64,000 nucleotides of DNA from Vibrio bathopelagicus (GTDB lineage: Bacteria; Pseudomonadota; Gammaproteobacteria; Enterobacterales; Vibrionaceae): the NCBI RefSeq assembly GCF_014879975.1, contig NZ_CP062500.1, positions 3,286,001 through 3,350,000 of the forward strand, in the 5' to 3' direction. The position numbers and the translations under genes were made by a program. How positions within the stretch are numbered: the stretch's first letter is position 1; every line of letters starts with the position of its first letter. The notes under the pieces were generated by a model. The model worked only from the letters and a program-made list of their open reading frames with translations. It did no database searches and was not told where the DNA came from. Shown piece after piece: positions 60,794 to 64,000 of the stretch.

Positions 60794-63205
60794 TTAAAAC
60801 AGACTAGACATTCTGTTTAGGTCCGACTGAATCGCCCCCGCTGTCACTTCACGACCGGCACCTGGGCCACGAATAACCAATGGATTATCTTTATACCATT
60901 TACTCTCAATCGCAAAGATGTTGTCGCAAGGCAGTAAGTTCGCCAGTGCGTGCTCTTTCGATAATGCCTCAACACCTACCGTTGCCTTACCATTCTTCTC
61001 TAAACGCGCTACGTAACGTAGAACTTTCTGCTGAGAATGTGCTTTTTCTAAACGTTCAGCCAACTCTTCGCTCAGCACAGAAGCCTTATCAAAGAAATCA
61101 TCAACTGATAGGTCTTGCAGCTCTGCTGGTACCAGTGATTCCACTTTTACGTTTTCAGGTTCAATATCTAAACCCGATTCACGCGCCAGAATCACCAGCT
61201 TACGCATCACGTCTGAGCCGTCGAGGTCAGCACGAGGATCCGGTTCCGTCAGGCCTTGTTGCCACGCTAAGTCAACCAACTCACTGAATGGCACTGTGCC
61301 ATCGAACTGTTGGAATAACCAAGACAAAGTGCCCGAGAAGATACCCGATAGTGCGATGATGTCATCGCCGCTTTCACGCAGGTCACGTACCGTGTGGTTA
61401 ATCGGTAAGCCAGCACCTACTGTCGCGTTGTACAACCAATGACGGCTGATCTTAGCGAAAGCATCTTGAACTTGGTGGTAATACTCGCTTGATGCAGAAC
61501 CGGCCACCTTGTTAGCCGAGATCAGGTGAATACCTTGCTGTGCGATTTGCAGATATTTTGCTGCAAGTACAGGGCTTGCGGTGACATCAAGTACCACTGC
61601 TTCATCGTAGCCCTGAATAGAGCCCAAACGCTCTAACCAGTCGTTACCATTGTTAGCAATCGCTTCGTCATCAAAGCGTTTACCAACTGAAGTCGCATCA
61701 ATGCCTTGTTCGTCGAACCAATAGGTTTGGCTATCAACCACCGCAACCAACTCAAAGTTCATTCCACGGCGCTTTTCAAGTTCCGCTTTTTGCTCAGCAA
61801 ACAGACTTAACCAACTTGAACCAATGTTGCCCTTGCCACATAAAGCAATCGCAACACGCTTCTGCGCTTGGAACAATTGAGAGTGAATGCCTTTCACTAG
61901 GCTTGATGTCTCACTCTTACGAATCACAGCCACCAAACTCAAGCCTGAGTTCGCTTCTGAAATGAATTCAACCGGCGAGCTCTTAAGTTGTTGGTAGAAA
62001 CCGTAGCAATGATTCGGGTTTTTAGTCACCCCCGCACCCACCGCCGCAATCAGAGAGAAACCTTCTTTGAGCTTAATCTCAGCTTCAATCGCGTGGTCTT
62101 GTAGATATTCCAGAGCGCCACCAGCAATCTCTTCTGTGTAAGCAAGACGCAAGCAGTGCTGATCCGGTTCAAGCTCATAAGCAAGCGGCTCTAATTGAGC
62201 GCGCTTAAGCCCTTCCAGCACTTCACTTTCTAGACGGTCAAAATCATGGCCGTGACCAAAGGTCAGTTGCACGATAAGAACTTCATCCAAAGAGGTAATG
62301 ATTTTTGCACCACGACCTGATGCCAGAACTCGCTCTATCTGTGTAGAGCCCGCTTCAGGCTGATAGCTGCAACGTAAGCTGAGATCCATAGCACTTTGTG
62401 CCACAGGCTGCAGCGTTCGGCTATGCAGCACGGGAGCGGCTAGGCGAGCTAGTTCGCTGGCTTCATCAAGACGAAGCAGTGGCAATAAACACGCATCTGA
62501 AACCAAACGTGGGTCGGCACTGTATACGCCAGCCACGTCACTCCAAATCGTCACACGTTCAACTTCAGCCAAAGCACCAATCACAGTTGCTGAGTAATCC
62601 GAACCGTTACGGCCGAGCAGTACCGTTTCACCTTCGCAGTTCTGAGCCATAAAGCCCGTAATCACCACGCGACAATGGGCATGCTGCGCTAGGGCTTCTT
62701 TAATCAGAGGATAAGAGCGTGCGCGGTCAACTTCAGGTTGAGCACCCGCTTCTGCACGTAAAAAGGCACGTGCATCTTGAGCAACCGCTTGTAAGTCATG
62801 CTGGCACAACAAAGTCGCCAACAAACGTGAAGACCAAACCTCACCATGACCAAGCACTTGCGCTTTCTGTGCTTCGCTCAAGGGAGCTGTGAGCTCACCC
62901 AAAGCGGTAAATTCTTGTTGGATGGTTGCCGTTAGTTGAGAAGCAACTTCACCTTCAAGCAATGCTTCAATCAGTTCAAGCTGGAACTGACGAAGGGTTT
63001 GTAGGCATTCATGAGCAATGCGGCCATCTTTGTCGAGCGCTTCAACAAACTCAATCAAACGGTTGGTAGTTTTACCTGCCGCCGATACAACGACTAGATC
63101 GGTTGCTGATGAGTATTCTCTAAGAATGTTGACCACGCGTTGGTAACATTCAGCGTTCGCTAAACTGCTACCACCAAATTTATGTAGCTGGCGAAAGGTT
63201 GCCAT
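60794..63205 (-). CDS. metL: Bifunctional aspartokinase II / homoserine dehydrogenase II
   Basis: MetL catalyses two steps of the methionine branch: aspartate phosphorylation and reduction of aspartate semialdehyde to homoserine. The 803-residue protein has the aspartokinase (about 1-290, start RQLHKFGGSSLAN, GFMAQNCEGETVLLGRNGSDYSA). A regulatory region follows (about 300-450). The homoserine dehydrogenase (about 455-803) has ALCGKGNIGSSW, SANKVAGS and the NATVGAGLPI substrate loop. It begins 2 bases after metB and so is in one operon with it. Confidence 0.97.
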   Translation of the reverse strand: MATFRQLHKFGGSSLANAECYQRVVNILREYSSATDLVVVSAAGKTTNRLIEFVEALDKDGRIAHECLQTLRQFQLELIEALLEGEVASQLTATIQQEFTALGELTAPLSEAQKAQVLGHGEVWSSRLLATLLCQHDLQAVAQDARAFLRAEAGAQPEVDRARSYPLIKEALAQHAHCRVVITGFMAQNCEGETVLLGRNGSDYSATVIGALAEVERVTIWSDVAGVYSADPRLVSDACLLPLLRLDEASELARLAAPVLHSRTLQPVAQSAMDLSLRCSYQPEAGSTQIERVLASGRGAKIITSLDEVLIVQLTFGHGHDFDRLESEVLEGLKRAQLEPLAYELEPDQHCLRLAYTEEIAGGALEYLQDHAIEAEIKLKEGFSLIAAVGAGVTKNPNHCYGFYQQLKSSPVEFISEANSGLSLVAVIRKSETSSLVKGIHSQLFQAQKRVAIALCGKGNIGSSWLSLFAEQKAELEKRRGMNFELVAVVDSQTYWFDEQGIDATSVGKRFDDEAIANNGNDWLERLGSIQGYDEAVVLDVTASPVLAAKYLQIAQQGIHLISANKVAGSASSEYYHQVQDAFAKISRHWLYNATVGAGLPINHTVRDLRESGDDIIALSGIFSGTLSWLFQQFDGTVPFSELVDLAWQQGLTEPDPRADLDGSDVMRKLVILARESGLDIEPENVKVESLVPAELQDLSVDDFFDKASVLSEELAERLEKAHSQQKVLRYVARLEKNGKATVGVEALSKEHALANLLPCDNIFAIESKWYKDNPLVIRGPGAGREVTAGAIQSDLNRMSSLF

Positions 63206-63207
63206 TA

Positions 63208-64000
63208 TTAACTCTCCCCTTCAGCGATAAAGCCTTGTGTTTTTTCGAAGGCTTGCTTGAGATCGTCGATTAGGTCTTCTGCATCTTCAAGGCCAACAGA
63301 AAGGCGTAGTAGCTGTTGAGAAACACCCGCTTCTGCTAGAGCTTCTTCGCCCATCGCACGGTGAGTCATCGACGCAGGGTGACAAATCAGGCTTTCAACA
63401 CCACCCAGTGATTCAGCCAAAGAAAATAGCTCTAACTTATCTACAAAATATTTAAGTGCTTCAAAAGAGCCCGCAAACTCAAAGCTCAACATGGAGCCAA
63501 AGCCCAACTGCTGTTTCTTGGCTATCTCGTGACCTGGATGTTCAGGAAGGCTTGGGTGGTAAATCGTACCCACCAGATCTTGTTGTTGCAGAGCCGTCAG
63601 AATTTCACGTGAACTTTCTTCGTGAACACGCATACGCGCACCTAGCGTACGAATACCGCGGAGCGTCATGTAGCTATCAAATGGTGTGCCGGTTGCACCA
63701 ATACAGTTGCCCCACCATGCTAGTTCTTCAGCGTGCTCTTCAGTTTTCGTCACCACAACGCCACCAATAACATCCGAGTGTCCGTTGATGTATTTAGTGG
63801 TTGAATGAATAACAAAATCAGCACCCAGCTCTAAAGGCTTTTGGAACACAGGCGTCAAAAACGTGTTATCGACAGCAACCAGAGCACCCACTTCTTTCGC
63901 TTTGCGGCAAGTTTCTGCAATATCAACCACACGAACTAATGGATTCGATGGCGTTTCAATTAAGATCAACTTTGGCTTAAGCGCGATCGCGGCATCCAGC
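63208..64000 (-). CDS. metB: Cystathionine gamma-synthase, C-terminal part (start lies beyond window)
   Basis: A PLP enzyme joining O-succinylhomoserine and cysteine to cystathionine. The visible 263 codons stay open to the window edge. The PLP lysine motif FVIHSTTKYINGHSDVIGG, the DNTFLTPVFQKP segment and the C-terminal SVGLEDAEDLIDDL identify the Cys/Met-metabolism family. Adjacency to metL with a 2-base gap supports metB over metC or megL. The N-terminal third is missing only because the window ends. Confidence 0.95.
   Translation of the reverse strand, partial: LDAAIALKPKLILIETPSNPLVRVVDIAETCRKAKEVGALVAVDNTFLTPVFQKPLELGADFVIHSTTKYINGHSDVIGGVVVTKTEEHAEELAWWGNCIGATGTPFDSYMTLRGIRTLGARMRVHEESSREILTALQQQDLVGTIYHPSLPEHPGHEIAKKQQLGFGSMLSFEFAGSFEALKYFVDKLELFSLAESLGGVESLICHPASMTHRAMGEEALAEAGVSQQLLRLSVGLEDAEDLIDDLKQAFEKTQGFIAEGES

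Overview
The window is 64 kb of chromosomal housekeeping DNA from a Vibrio, or a very close relative within the Vibrionaceae. The genus call rests on several genes. AphA, the Vibrio quorum-sensing regulator, is complete. There is an argininosuccinate lyase fused to an N-acetylglutamate synthase domain. A peroxiredoxin-glutaredoxin hybrid sits beside oxyR. An ExeM/Xds-type secreted nuclease ends in a GlyGly-CTERM tail. The gene order also matches the conserved gammaproteobacterial str-crp-dam region. Dyad-rich intergenic repeats recall those of the V. splendidus clade, but that is an impression and not a species call.

Layout. 1-5.5 kb: start of the S10 operon (rplC start, rpsJ), then tuf, fusA, rpsG and rpsL (str operon), all on the minus strand. 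5.5-8.3 kb: tusBCD, yheO and fkpA. 8.4-9.6 kb: a seven-bladed WD40 lipoprotein and slyX on plus. 9.8-14.4 kb: iaaA, slyD, yheV, kefB and kefG on minus. 14.5-20.4 kb: yheS, a TIGR02444 gene, yheT, yheU, prkB and crp on plus. 20.5-26.5 kb: a DUF1338 gene, astD, astA, argD/astC and pabA on minus. 26.6-36.7 kb: the secreted nuclease, trpS, gph, rpe, dam, damX, aroB and aroK on minus. 36.8-41.3 kb: pilMNOPQ, the type IV pilus alignment complex and secretin. 41.5-48.8 kb: mrcA, oxyR, the Prx-Grx hybrid, a lipoamide-dehydrogenase-like reductase with a cysteine-rich tail, a RidA protein and a small DUF3624-type membrane protein. 49.1-55.7 kb: arginine biosynthesis (argHA, argG, argB, argC, and divergent argE). 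55.9-64 kb: ppc, aphA, metF, metL and the start-truncated metB.

How the genes fit together. Ribosome and elongation-factor genes lie next to tRNA thiolation (TusBCD) and protein folding (FkpA, SlyD). Potassium efflux with its activator (KefBG) is linked to electrophile stress. Arginine is made by the argECBGHA cluster and degraded by argD/astC-astA-astD; astB and astE are not in the window. The peroxide module pairs oxyR with Prx-Grx across a region holding a good OxyR-type operator. Methionine genes carry a clear MetJ operator at metF. Many intergenic gaps hold strong terminators or nested inverted repeats, listed individually.

I found no tRNA, rRNA, CRISPR array, insertion sequence, prophage or obvious genomic island. 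No clearly new multi-gene system is visible. The most interesting leads are the Cys-tailed reductase beside Prx-Grx, the competing stem-loops upstream of fusA, a pentapeptide minisatellite in yheT, the heptamer array touching the aphA stop codon, and the DUF1338 gene in the arginine-catabolic cluster.
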